Shown: piece by piece, positions 1 to 8,232 of the stretch | Layout: every line of letters starts with the position of its first letter | Numbering within the stretch: the first letter of the stretch is position 1 | Source of the DNA: Zobellia alginiliquefaciens | GTDB lineage: Bacteria > Bacteroidota > Bacteroidia > Flavobacteriales > Flavobacteriaceae | DNA length: 64,000 bases | Direction of reading: 5' to 3' | Assembly: GCF_029323795.1 (NCBI RefSeq) | Contig: NZ_CP119758.1 | Span: 3,968,001 to 4,032,000 of the forward strand | Notes under the pieces: generated by a model | The model's input: only the letters and a program-made list of their open reading frames with translations | Told to the model about the DNA's origin: nothing | The model's database searches: none | Program-made: the position numbers and the translations under genes

Positions 1-1144
1 ACTTTACCCATGTATATCGGCTATATCCTAAAAACGCTTCATCTCCTCCATCACCTGATAGGGCTACGGTTACATGTTTTTTTGTGTGTTTCGATAGTAG
101 CATGGAAGGTATTGCCGACGAGTCAGCAAAGGGTTCATCAAAAAAGTCATGAAAATTCTGAATTAAGTTGATACCTTCTTTATAATTACATTCTATTATA
201 TTGTGGTTCGTACCCAGATGATTTGCAACTTCTTTAGAATATTCACTTTCGTCAAATTTTTTTTCATCAAATTTCACGGAGAACGTTTTTATTTGTTTTT
301 CACTCGTTTCAGTTGCAATAGCAGCGATTAAAGAGGAGTCAATTCCACCAGACAAAAATACTCCAACAGGGACGTCTGCAAAAAGACGTTTGTTTATTGC
401 GTCTTTTAGTAATGATTCTAGTTGCGTTTGGGCTAGTTCATAGCTTCCTGTAAATTGGGTTTTACCTTGATAATCAATATCCCAATATTTTTCAATGTTT
501 AGAGTTGAATCTTTAATATCAAAGATGAGAAAATGCCCATCTTTTAATTTTTTTATTTCATTGAAAATAGAAGATGGTGGAGGTACTGAATTCCAGTTTA
601 GATAGCTTGTAATGCTATTTTCAGAGATAGTTAAGTTTGGGTTGAAGAGCTGGATTGAAGATAATTGACTAGCGAACTCAAATTTATCTCCATTATGGTA
701 GTAGTAAAAAGGTTTTTGGCCTAAGCGGTCTCGAGCACCAAAAAGAAGTTGTTTCTCAATATCGTAAATAACAAAAGAAAACATTCCATTGAAGAGAGAT
801 AGACACTCTGTGCCATACTCCAAATAGGCTGCACATATAACCTCAGTGTCACTTTCTGTACTAAATGAATGTCCTTTCTTTCTAAGAATTGCTTTTAATT
901 CCCCAAAATTAAAAATTTCCCCGTTGAATACTATATTCACTCTGTTTTGATAGTTGAAAGGCTGGTTTGATCGTGGGTCAAGATCTATAATTGATAGACG
1001 GTTGTGTCCAAAAGTGATAGTTGATAACCTGTTTTTATAGGTCTCGATTCCCATTTGATCAGGCCCTCGAAAACTTGTTACTTCAAGTTTTTTTTTAACT
1101 TGCCTTTCAGTGTAACTAATTGTAGTTCCGTATATTCCACACAT
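1..1144 (-). CDS. asnB: Asparagine synthase (glutamine-hydrolysing) family amidotransferase, partial
   Basis: The reading frame is open from an ATG at 1142-1144 to the left edge, so about 381 residues are visible and the C-terminus is missing. The protein starts Met-Cys-Gly-Ile-Tyr-Gly; Cys2 is the N-terminal nucleophile of class II glutamine amidotransferases once Met is removed. The PP-loop motif SGGIDSS and a later SGDGGDEAFLGY segment mark the ATP-dependent synthetase half. The family transfers glutamine-derived ammonia to an AMP-activated carboxylate, classically aspartate. AsnB paralogues inside polysaccharide clusters often amidate uronic acids instead. It is the last visible gene of a minus-strand glycan operon, 74 bp after a GT4 gene, so a sugar-carboxamide role is plausible. 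Family confidence is high, substrate confidence low. Confidence 0.93.
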   Translation of the reverse strand, partial: MCGIYGTTISYTERQVKKKLEVTSFRGPDQMGIETYKNRLSTITFGHNRLSIIDLDPRSNQPFNYQNRVNIVFNGEIFNFGELKAILRKKGHSFSTESDTEVICAAYLEYGTECLSLFNGMFSFVIYDIEKQLLFGARDRLGQKPFYYYHNGDKFEFASQLSSIQLFNPNLTISENSITSYLNWNSVPPPSSIFNEIKKLKDGHFLIFDIKDSTLNIEKYWDIDYQGKTQFTGSYELAQTQLESLLKDAINKRLFADVPVGVFLSGGIDSSLIAAIATETSEKQIKTFSVKFDEKKFDESEYSKEVANHLGTNHNIIECNYKEGINLIQNFHDFFDEPFADSSAIPSMLLSKHTKKHVTVALSGDGGDEAFLGYSRYTWVK

Positions 1145-1218
1145 ATTTTTCGTTGTTAGTTATTTAAGACGACTAGGTTGGATGAATGATATTCTTCAAG
1201 ATACTGGGTTTTTTAATT

Positions 1219-2253
1219 TTAAGAGGATAATAGTTGTTCATATTTTTTTAAGATATTTTTAGATGAAAATTTGTTGGCAACGGTGCTTTGAACACTCAAA
1301 TTATTCCATTTTGTTTTGGATTTGATGAAATTTAGAAAATCCTCTTCTGTTTTTGCTAAAAATCCATTTTTATAGTTATCGATTATTTCTTTAGTCCCTC
1401 CTGGAACATCGAAAGCTAATACGGGTACTCCAACAGAACAACTTTCTAAAGCTGCGTTTGGAAAACCTTCTGAATAAGAGCCTTGTAAAAACAGGTCACT
1501 TTCCTTAAGGTGCATGTTTACATTTTTAGTGAATGGAATATGTGTAATTTTATCCCTTATTTGAAGTGTTTCTGCCAATCGAAATAACTCATTTAGTTCT
1601 GGCCCATCTCCCACAAGTGTATAATGAAAATCGGCTTGAAGCTTACTTAAAATGGAAATGATTCTAGAATGCCCTTTTATTTTGTTTAAGCGACCTACCG
1701 TTATAAATTTTTTTGGAGTACGGTAACTTTCTTTTGGTTGAATATGTTCAAAGTTGGTAATTGGATTCCCTATAATTATAATTTTATTTCGGGCAACCTT
1801 ATATTTCTTGCGAAAATTGTTCGCCATGTCATGTGATTGGCAAACAATTTTATAAATACCGCGATAATAATACTGAGAGATAAAATTTTTATTTTCATTT
1901 TCTATATTACTTGGGCGAATAATAAAGTTTATGTTAGAAAAAAGGTATGAGAACAAGCCCATGATGACATTTAGATGAGCTATTGAACTAAGAACAAAAT
2001 CAGGTTTTTTTTTTGCCAATAAAGAATACAGTTGGGGTATTGCTTGTCTTACCCTATTTTTGTTTAAGTATGTTATTGGTACGTTTTCTACAGCGTATGA
2101 TGTGTCTTTGGCACTACCGATTACGATTAGTTCTGTGTTAAATTTTTCCAAAGAAAGATTTTGGGAAAGAAAACAAAAAACTCTCTCTGCTCCTCCTGGA
2201 GAAAGGGAGGGGATTATAAAAACAACAGTCTTTTTTTTAAAATTTGGGTTCAT
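1219..2253 (-). CDS. GT4-family glycosyltransferase
   Basis: This 344-residue protein opens with the GT-B N-terminal motif PSLSPGGAERVF near residues 15-26. It carries the GT4 donor-binding signature EGFPNAALE, the E-x7-E element, at about 264-272, followed by a VPVLAFDVPGG stretch. GT4 enzymes are retaining transferases that use nucleotide-activated sugars on the cytoplasmic face. The gene lies 45 bp after the polymerase-like gene and 74 bp before asnB in a co-directional operon, so it probably adds one sugar to the lipid-linked repeat unit. It has usual family length and no membrane segment. Donor and acceptor cannot be read from the sequence. Confidence 0.9.
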   Translation of the reverse strand: MNPNFKKKTVVFIIPSLSPGGAERVFCFLSQNLSLEKFNTELIVIGSAKDTSYAVENVPITYLNKNRVRQAIPQLYSLLAKKKPDFVLSSIAHLNVIMGLFSYLFSNINFIIRPSNIENENKNFISQYYYRGIYKIVCQSHDMANNFRKKYKVARNKIIIIGNPITNFEHIQPKESYRTPKKFITVGRLNKIKGHSRIISILSKLQADFHYTLVGDGPELNELFRLAETLQIRDKITHIPFTKNVNMHLKESDLFLQGSYSEGFPNAALESCSVGVPVLAFDVPGGTKEIIDNYKNGFLAKTEEDFLNFIKSKTKWNNLSVQSTVANKFSSKNILKKYEQLLSS

Positions 2254-2298
2254 GGCAGTGTTTATTGTAAGTGAATTTGGTTAATTACATAGAGTAAT

Positions 2299-3438
2299 TT
2301 AGTCTGAAATCAAGGATGGCATAGCTTTTAATTTTTTTATCATTATAAAAACATAGATTGAGAACAGAATATTGTTATAAATAAAAAAATAAGTATGACC
2401 AGTGGTCATAGAAAGCATTACGATTAGAATGATATATAATAATTCAGGATGTGACCCAAAATGGTTATAACTTTTTATCAAGAGGTAGAAATAAATTCCT
2501 ATTAAAATCAAAAATGGGACTATACCTCCTTCTCCAATTACTAATAAGTATGTATTATGAACTCCCGGTAATTCTGAGGTATGTTTTTGTAATTTCATGA
2601 ACCCATGTCCAAACAAAGGCTTATCTGTAATCATGTCGTAATACATAGCCCATGTATCTGTTCTTGAATCCTCTTTTAAAGTTTCCGTTTCAACCGGACC
2701 ATCACCAAAAAAACTTTCCAAAGCAGAGAAACGGTTACTGGCAAAAATTTTAGTATCTGTCATTGTAAAAACCACTAATAATACGCCGACCCCTATTAAT
2801 GGAGCCATGAGGTTTTTTCTGCTTTTATAAATGGCAATAAGATTAATTAATAGCCAAACAATTACAAATGTACGCGACAGTGTTAGGATTCCTGCAAATG
2901 TAAAGAGAAACTGTCCGGCAAGCATAATATAGCGTGAATTTATTCTATAGGAAAGGGCAAACCCGATTAGGCAGGCACTACCCGCATAATTCGGATTGAG
3001 GAAAAATCCACTGAATCTGCCAATTACCAAATTATGTTCGGCATTCGCTTCGGGAAATAAAATAGCGTTGCAAATAATACTAAGTGCGCCTATAAGTAAA
3101 ATAAAAAAAAAATCGCTAGTTTTAGAATGATATAACAAGGTAGCTGAACAGAATGCTACAATCATAAACCGAGAAAACTCCTTGATAAAAAAGTTAGTCG
3201 TGTCTACTTCGGAATAATTGAAGCTACTAAAACAAAAAAACATTAGACCAAAAATGATAAAAGGAAGGGGTGGCTTATGTTTTGGTTTGGCAAGAGCAAA
3301 ATAAATAATTAGTAACAGGGAACTCAAAACACTTGTTGTCGCTCCTGATCCAGGCCCAAAATAAACCAAGGAATAAGCAGGGATATTACATAACAACAGA
3401 AATAACAGAATATATTTTATTGGTTCTAAAGCTCTCAA
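2299..3438 (-). CDS. O-antigen ligase / Wzy-type polymerase family membrane protein
   Basis: A 379-residue protein made almost entirely of hydrophobic helices, roughly 10 or more segments. A large loop at about 225-280 contains acidic and Phe-Gly-rich residues. The segment VHNTYLLVIGEGGIVPFLIL at about 290-310 matches the conserved His-Asn-x-x-Leu / Gly-Glu-Gly-Gly region of the O-antigen ligase (Wzy_C) superfamily. In a cluster with a flippase, Wza and Wzc, the natural role is periplasmic polymerisation of repeat units. Ligases and polymerases share this fold, so ligase activity is not excluded. It starts 90 bp downstream of the ATP-grasp gene on the same strand. Confidence 0.8.
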   Translation of the reverse strand: MRALEPIKYILLFLLLCNIPAYSLVYFGPGSGATTSVLSSLLLIIYFALAKPKHKPPLPFIIFGLMFFCFSSFNYSEVDTTNFFIKEFSRFMIVAFCSATLLYHSKTSDFFFILLIGALSIICNAILFPEANAEHNLVIGRFSGFFLNPNYAGSACLIGFALSYRINSRYIMLAGQFLFTFAGILTLSRTFVIVWLLINLIAIYKSRKNLMAPLIGVGVLLVVFTMTDTKIFASNRFSALESFFGDGPVETETLKEDSRTDTWAMYYDMITDKPLFGHGFMKLQKHTSELPGVHNTYLLVIGEGGIVPFLILIGIYFYLLIKSYNHFGSHPELLYIILIVMLSMTTGHTYFFIYNNILFSIYVFIMIKKLKAMPSLISD

Positions 3439-3528
3439 ATTATTAAGTGTCTAATTACAAAACTAACGACAATTTATTCACGGAAAAAAATGTTACGCCG
3501 AATTTCAAGTTATTTTCTGATTATGACC

Positions 3529-4461
3529 TTACAGGTGATTGGTTAATTTTAATTCTTGACCTAGTTTCAAATCCCATATTTCCGGTATAATAGGATTGGT
3601 CCCGCCGTCATGATGAAAGGTCATTTCTCCAAAATAAAGTTGTGAGTCCACATCGTACCAATCAACTCTGACATAATCAAAAGGGGATGCCAGTTGCTGG
3701 GATAACTCGAGCATTTTCTTTAACAACTTTGGTTTGGGAACATCTTTTTCATAGTATGTTATCCCTTTATTTCTCGATTTTTTAAACCATTCATAGGGTT
3801 CTGGAAGCCAGTTTCGATTATACCATTTTCGATAGTGTTTATCGGTTCCTCGATTAACATCTACTTGAATCATCCTAGCGTTTCCATTGAAACAGTGTAT
3901 TTTAAAATCATATGGAATATCACCCTTTTCTGTCAAGAGTAATTTCTCTACAATTATAGTTGGTTCTATGTTTTTATATTGCCACTCTCTTGAACTGCGA
4001 TAGTAATTTTTAGATAGTCTTTCTTTAAGTTTTTGCCGAATGCTATTCCAATCGATTTCTGCTACATCATATATAAAATATCCTCCACCACTATCGTGGT
4101 TAGTCTTTATTATACAAGGGGTTTGGGTAATTGTTTTAGGGGATATGTCCTCTATTTTTTTTGTGGAAAAGAATAGGGGTACTAAGAATTCAGGGCCAAT
4201 TGTTTTTGAAATGTAGTCTCTAACAGCAAGTTTGTCCGCACACTGCGTAAGTAGAGGTCTTCTGTCATTCAGCATTAGCCAGTTTATTTTTTCATTTAAA
4301 GTTTTCGGTTGATTAAGGTTTAAATATTTACCAGTATATTTTTTAAATCTATATCTCTGGTAGATGGAGTCAGGAAGGTGTTGCAAAACAATATGGAAAA
4401 TCTTTCGGATCCCATTACCTAAAATAGTTTTATGATAAAAGTTAAATAGGGAGGTTTTCAT
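3529..4461 (-). CDS. TupA-like ATP-grasp protein of polysaccharide clusters
   Basis: The 310-residue protein matches what I know of the TupA-like ATP-grasp family: an early NLNQPKTLNEKINWLML segment (about 48-64), the nucleotide-binding stretch CIIKTNHDSGGG (about 117-128), DFKIHCFNGNARMIQVDVNR (about 182-201), and a C-terminal GEMTFHHDGGTNPIIPEIW block. ATP-grasp enzymes form amide-type bonds through acyl-phosphates. TupA itself takes part in teichuronopeptide synthesis, linking acidic amino acids to a glucuronic-acid polymer. In this uronic-acid-rich locus it may attach an amino acid to the glycan; that is inference. It lies between the flippase and polymerase genes on the same strand. Confidence 0.85.
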   Translation of the reverse strand: MKTSLFNFYHKTILGNGIRKIFHIVLQHLPDSIYQRYRFKKYTGKYLNLNQPKTLNEKINWLMLNDRRPLLTQCADKLAVRDYISKTIGPEFLVPLFFSTKKIEDISPKTITQTPCIIKTNHDSGGGYFIYDVAEIDWNSIRQKLKERLSKNYYRSSREWQYKNIEPTIIVEKLLLTEKGDIPYDFKIHCFNGNARMIQVDVNRGTDKHYRKWYNRNWLPEPYEWFKKSRNKGITYYEKDVPKPKLLKKMLELSQQLASPFDYVRVDWYDVDSQLYFGEMTFHHDGGTNPIIPEIWDLKLGQELKLTNHL

Positions 4462-4576
4462 GTATAATTATCTCGTATGGGATTATAACTAAAGTTAAAA
4501 CGTGTTATTTGATTAATTAGTGTTTTTTAGAATATTATGATTAGTATTATTCAATTAAACTGATAATTTTCGAGTG

Positions 4577-5917
4577 CTAAAGTTCCGAAGAGATTTCTTT
4601 GTTTCTCAAGGAACGAATGTAAATAAAAGTATAAACATTTTTTAGAATTACAATAATTGTTGTGCTTAATGCGATTCCAATTATGGCATAGTGTTCAATT
4701 AAGAGAAAATCAAATAATAGGTTTAAAAAAACTGCTACTAGAGCGGTATATGCCATAATTGCGTTTTTGTTAATACTTGTCAGAAAATTTACCATAAGCA
4801 TACCCGATATGGAGAAAGGTAGGTAAACCAAAAATATTTGTTGTATTTGTGAGACTACAATAGTATCGTTTTTAGTGAATTCCTTTCTTTCAAATAAAAT
4901 TTCAATAATTTCTTCTGAAAAAAAGAAACCTAAAATAACTAAAATGCTGACTCCTAGAAACACTATTTTAAGTGATTTGAATAAGATGGAATATGTTTTA
5001 TTTTTATCTTCAAAAATAGATTTTGAGAAATAAGGAAGCATAACATTAGATATGGCTATAGTAACTAGCCCAGTGATAAATGCCGGTATTTTTAGCCCGT
5101 AATTTAGAGCTGCAATTGAACCTATTGCCAATTTAGCCGCGAAAAATTGATCTACCACAGGGTTCAATCCTGTCAATAAACCAGAGCCTACTTTGGCTGG
5201 TATTTGCCGAAATAAAATTTTAATGTTTCTGTTGTTGAAATTGGGGGGAGCTAACGCAATAAGTTTTTTAGAGGTTGCTAGGGTAAGCAAGTATATAAAG
5301 GATAGTGCAGAGCCAACCAGTGTGCCAAAAGCCAAAACTTTTGCTCCGAGTATATCTTTTAGGAAAAACAACGATAGAATTACACTAATAGGGGTAAGGG
5401 CATTTGCAAACGAAGAAAGGCGATACGCACTGGCTATGTTCAGTAATGCTCCAAATAAGGAAGAGAATCCCCAAAAGACAACACAAGGAAGCATGAGGTA
5501 AAACTGTTGTTTGACTAAAGTGTAAAATTCTGTGTCATGACCAGGATAAAGGTTTTCTAAAAACACATCAGTAGCCAAATAGGCAATAAACATAAAAAAA
5601 ATACTAACCAGTAGGGTAACAATAAACCCTGAACTTTGAAAAGACGCCCTATCTCCTTTAATTTTCAGTTCAGCAATATAATTCGGGACAAAAACACTTT
5701 GGTAAGCTCCTAAAAAAACATTACTAATAAATGTGGGAACAAGAATTGCGATAAAGAAGGTGTCTAGTACTTCAGTTAACCCGAAATTAGATGCTACAAT
5801 TGTCTCTTTGAAAAAGCCTAAGCCTTTTATTATAAAAGTAATTATGCCTACTAAAATAATATTTTGAGCAACAATATTATTTCTGAGAATATAAAGGTAT
5901 TGTTTAATCTTTTTCAT
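4577..5917 (-). CDS. MviN/MurJ-family lipid flippase (Wzx-like)
   Basis: A 446-residue polytopic membrane protein with about 12-14 helices. Near residue 30 it has the N-terminal signature KETIVASNFG followed by DTFFIAILVPTF, typical of the MviN/MurJ branch of the MOP exporter superfamily. The two internal repeats (about 15-220 and 230-440) are consistent with that fold. In a glycan cluster with its own polymerase, Wza and Wzc, the likely job is to flip the undecaprenyl-linked repeat unit (Wzx role) rather than to serve peptidoglycan synthesis. It starts 27 bp downstream of the GT4 gene at 5945-7042 in the same operon. Confidence 0.85.
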   Translation of the reverse strand: MKKIKQYLYILRNNIVAQNIILVGIITFIIKGLGFFKETIVASNFGLTEVLDTFFIAILVPTFISNVFLGAYQSVFVPNYIAELKIKGDRASFQSSGFIVTLLVSIFFMFIAYLATDVFLENLYPGHDTEFYTLVKQQFYLMLPCVVFWGFSSLFGALLNIASAYRLSSFANALTPISVILSLFFLKDILGAKVLAFGTLVGSALSFIYLLTLATSKKLIALAPPNFNNRNIKILFRQIPAKVGSGLLTGLNPVVDQFFAAKLAIGSIAALNYGLKIPAFITGLVTIAISNVMLPYFSKSIFEDKNKTYSILFKSLKIVFLGVSILVILGFFFSEEIIEILFERKEFTKNDTIVVSQIQQIFLVYLPFSISGMLMVNFLTSINKNAIMAYTALVAVFLNLLFDFLLIEHYAIIGIALSTTIIVILKNVYTFIYIRSLRNKEISSEL

Positions 5918-5944
5918 CGTGGGTAGTAAATCTAACTTGATTTA

Positions 5945-7042
5945 TTAAGGTAATTTCTCTATTAAGTCTCTCCACTCGCTTATTATGTTTCCGCAAGAAT
6001 ATTGTTTTACAGACTCGTAAGCATTTTTTGACAAAGTGTTTCTTAAGGTGGGGTTTTTTGATAAAAGAGATATTTTTTTTGCTAATTTGTCAACATTGTC
6101 GACGGGTGTTAGCAAGCCACTTACATTATCCTTGATCATTTCAGATGGACCGGTAGGACAATCCGTAGAGATGCACGGCATACCAAAATACATTGCCTCA
6201 AGGAGTGCATTTGGAAATCCCTCGAAGCGAGATGAGAATATGAAAATCGTGGATGAGAGATAGTATTTTGACACATTTTTTCTTTTACCCAATAAAAATA
6301 CCTGGTCCTTTAATCCAAGTTCATCAATTAGATTTTCTAGTGGGTTTCTCAAGCTTCCTTCACCAATGATAAATAGAACCCAGTTTTCAAGATTGGCTTT
6401 TTTAAAAGCTCTTATTAGCACATCTTGTCCTTTTTGATATTCTAATCTTCCAACGTTTAAAAGAATATTCTTTTTGGGTATATTCGAAGTTTTGAGGGTT
6501 TGAAATTCAGGATTAATAGGGTTAGGTATAGTTTTTAACTTTTTTTCGATAATAAATGATTGATAGAAAGTTTTGACTTGATCTGTTTGGACAACAAGCT
6601 TATTTGCTAAAGGGTATACTAACCTTCTTATTATTCTCCAAAATAAATTTATTGATTTAGTTTCTATATAGGGATTGTTTCTCTCACATATGATTACGGG
6701 GATTCCTTGGGATTTACTAGCTAAAGTTGTAATTATATTGGTTGATGTCATAAAAGCTATACAGTTATGAATTTGATACATTTTTAGATGTTTGATAATT
6801 GCTTTGTATATCTTGTAATTTGTTTTTAGTGCATCCCAAATATTAGCACTGGGCATTGAGCCTTCACAACAAAAAATGTGTGTTACCTCTGGAGGTAAAT
6901 GATAATAGCTTTTTTCCGCGGTGAGGGTGAAAATAAAAACGTTGTATTCGGATACAAGTCTACTTGAAATAATACTTACTACACGCTCAGCCCCACCTGA
7001 GGCCATTGAGTGTATTACAAAAGCTAGATTTTTTTTTTTCAT
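5945..7042 (-). CDS. GT4-family glycosyltransferase
   Basis: This 365-residue GT-B glycosyltransferase begins with FVIHSMASGGAERVVSIIS, the N-terminal Rossmann motif. The donor domain contains LLNVGRLEYQKGQDVLIRAF at about 194-213 and the GT4 E-x7-E element EGFPNALLE at about 277-285. It is the first gene of the minus-strand assembly operon that continues through the flippase, ATP-grasp, polymerase, second GT4 and AsnB. Its promoter must lie in the short region between its start and the IS remnant at 7335. Sugar specificity cannot be read from the sequence. Confidence 0.9.
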   Translation of the reverse strand: MKKKNLAFVIHSMASGGAERVVSIISSRLVSEYNVFIFTLTAEKSYYHLPPEVTHIFCCEGSMPSANIWDALKTNYKIYKAIIKHLKMYQIHNCIAFMTSTNIITTLASKSQGIPVIICERNNPYIETKSINLFWRIIRRLVYPLANKLVVQTDQVKTFYQSFIIEKKLKTIPNPINPEFQTLKTSNIPKKNILLNVGRLEYQKGQDVLIRAFKKANLENWVLFIIGEGSLRNPLENLIDELGLKDQVFLLGKRKNVSKYYLSSTIFIFSSRFEGFPNALLEAMYFGMPCISTDCPTGPSEMIKDNVSGLLTPVDNVDKLAKKISLLSKNPTLRNTLSKNAYESVKQYSCGNIISEWRDLIEKLP

Positions 7043-7334
7043 TTCTATAGGGATAAAGCCAAAAGCAAACGATAGAGAAGATTATTTATTGTTTCTAAGC
7101 TTTTAGAACTATTTATGGCAATGTGATAAACGATTAAAAAAGATTATTTCTAATATAATTGCAAAGATAGAAATTCACAATGGATAATCTTATGGGAGCA
7201 TTTCTACAATTTGAAACTTTAAGTATTTCTGAAAGAAAAGGGTTTGTTAATCCTTCAGAACAACGTTTTTTTATAATTTTAACAGAACTTTCCAGAGGGA
7301 AGATATTGTGATTTTTTAGATGTTTAAGTAATTT
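7043..7334. other. AT-rich gap between glycosyltransferase operon and IS remnant
   Basis: No recognised gene lies in this 292-bp stretch. A minus-strand frame is open from 7370 to 7134 (78 codons), but its 5' end lies inside the IS terminal repeat and the translation resembles no family I know. It is most likely the flank of an IS insertion or the debris of an interrupted gene. The promoter of the 5945-7042 operon should be here, though I see no clear TAnnTTTG-type flavobacterial -7 element. Confidence 0.4.
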
Positions 7335-7362
7335 GAGGGTATGTAAATTAAACTCTGTCCGA
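7335..7362 (+). repeat. IS256 remnant right terminal inverted repeat
   Basis: Read 5'->3' on the plus strand, the bases GAGGGTATG followed by AAACTCTGTCCGA align with the left end of the copy at 14009 (GAGACTGCAAACTG then AACTCTGTCTGAA) with a few mismatches. This fixes the element boundary just after the truncated 3' end of the transposase. Confidence 0.65.
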
Positions 7363-7983
7363 TCTATCAATCCCTCTGGGGCATGTAAAGCCCTTCAGGT
7401 CATCGGTACAGGTGATAAGGATATCCTCCAATCCCCGGTTGTTTGGGTCGGTCAGTACCTGGAGCCAGAAGTTGGCACCTTCGCTCTCGGAGATGTACAT
7501 GCCCAGAACTTCCTTGTTGATACCAAGGATATTGTAAAGGGACTTGTGCTCCATCTTCCCGTCCACCTTCACCTTGTAGTGCATCGCATCGAGCCATACG
7601 ATGCAATAGAGGGGCTCCAGGGGGCGGTTCTGCCAAGCTTTTACCTCCGGGAGGACCCTATCGCTGATCTGGCCCAAGGCCGTAGAGGCCGATGATCTTC
7701 TCCGAAAGGTTGTCCGCCAAAATGGTCTGGCGTTTCTTCACCAGCTCGGGCTCAAAGCTGCTCTGGCGGTCTTGGGAGGGGTGTCGATGTCGAAGGTGCC
7801 AAAACCACTTTTCAGGGTCTTTTTCATTTTGTCGTTGCGTTTATTGCCATTGCTGCGCCAGCCTTTGTCCAGATGGTCGTCCATCTCCGCCTCCAGAGCC
7901 TTCTCGATCATATTCTTCAACATGGGGGCAAAGGCTCCCCCCTCTCCGAAAAGGTTCTTGCCCGACATGAACTGTTCGAGCAC
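7348..7983 (-). pseudogene. IS256-family transposase, frameshifted and internally deleted
   Basis: The minus strand encodes recognisable IS256 (DDE, 'mutator'-type) transposase pieces. The N-terminal piece from 7983 has FMSGKNLFGEGGAFAPMLKN and EALEAEMDDHLDKGWRSNGN. The frame is lost near 7770 by a missing base, although a shifted frame continues with FEPELVKKRQTILADNLSEK. After GLYG the sequence jumps to ISDRVLPEVKAWQ, so the helical region before the first catalytic Asp is deleted. The catalytic-domain piece CIVWLDAMHYKVKVDGK through EDILITCTDDLKGF is in another frame and is cut at its C-terminus. The gene cannot encode an active transposase. Confidence 0.88.
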
Positions 7984-7989
7984 CTTTTT

Positions 7990-8016
7990 TTCAGACAGAG
8001 TTCAGGTTACTGTCTC
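7990..8016 (-). repeat. IS256 remnant left terminal inverted repeat
   Basis: The sequence TTCAGACAGAGTTCAG followed by a GTCTC end recurs at 13984-14009, where it again sits upstream of the transposase N-terminus. In this copy the untranslated leader between the repeat and the coding sequence is missing: the repeat runs directly into the GAAAAAAAGGTGCTCGAA coding region. Confidence 0.75.
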
Positions 8017-8232
8017 TTTGGGGTATTTATCATCGAGGTTTTGCTTTCTTTTGAAGAATCGGCATTGTTGAAGGCATCCTCGAAAAACTTCTCGATAGTG
8101 TATTGAACATGTAGATTATATGTTTATTGATGAGCGCGATTTTGGATGTTATAGTTAAAGCTTATCACTTAATTCAATTTTTTCTTTTCAAATTATGGGT
8201 AATTATTGAGATATTCAAGTTTGGATATTTAA

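Larger units (their letters stand above)
7335..8016 (-). mobile_element. Decayed IS256-family insertion sequence (copy 1)
   Basis: The element spans about 680 bp, roughly half the length of an intact IS256-type element, and both ends survive. The left end at 7990-8016 (minus strand GAGACAGTAACC, then GAACTCTGTCTGAA) and the right end at 7335-7362 (GAGGGTATG, then AAACTCTGTCCGA) form imperfect terminal inverted repeats of about 27 bp. The interior encodes a broken transposase and is clearly more GC-rich than its surroundings, suggesting later arrival. No 8-9 bp target duplication is evident between the flanks (taagtaattt versus tttggggta). Confidence 0.85.

Noticed and set aside
7333-7983. Several plus-strand and alternative-frame ORFs of 77-120 codons across the IS remnant
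   Set aside because: They are shadows of the GC-rich transposase pseudogene on the minus strand, whose motifs are recognisable; no other frame resembles a protein.
7325-8026. Target-site duplication flanking IS256 copy 1
   Set aside because: Flanking bases do not match, so the insertion is rearranged or its target duplication is lost.
8017-8110. Minus-strand peptide containing EKFFEDAFNNADSSKES next to the IS left end
   Set aside because: It is protein-like but too short, lacks a start, and matches no family I know. It may be a fragment of an interrupted gene, which cannot be supported further.
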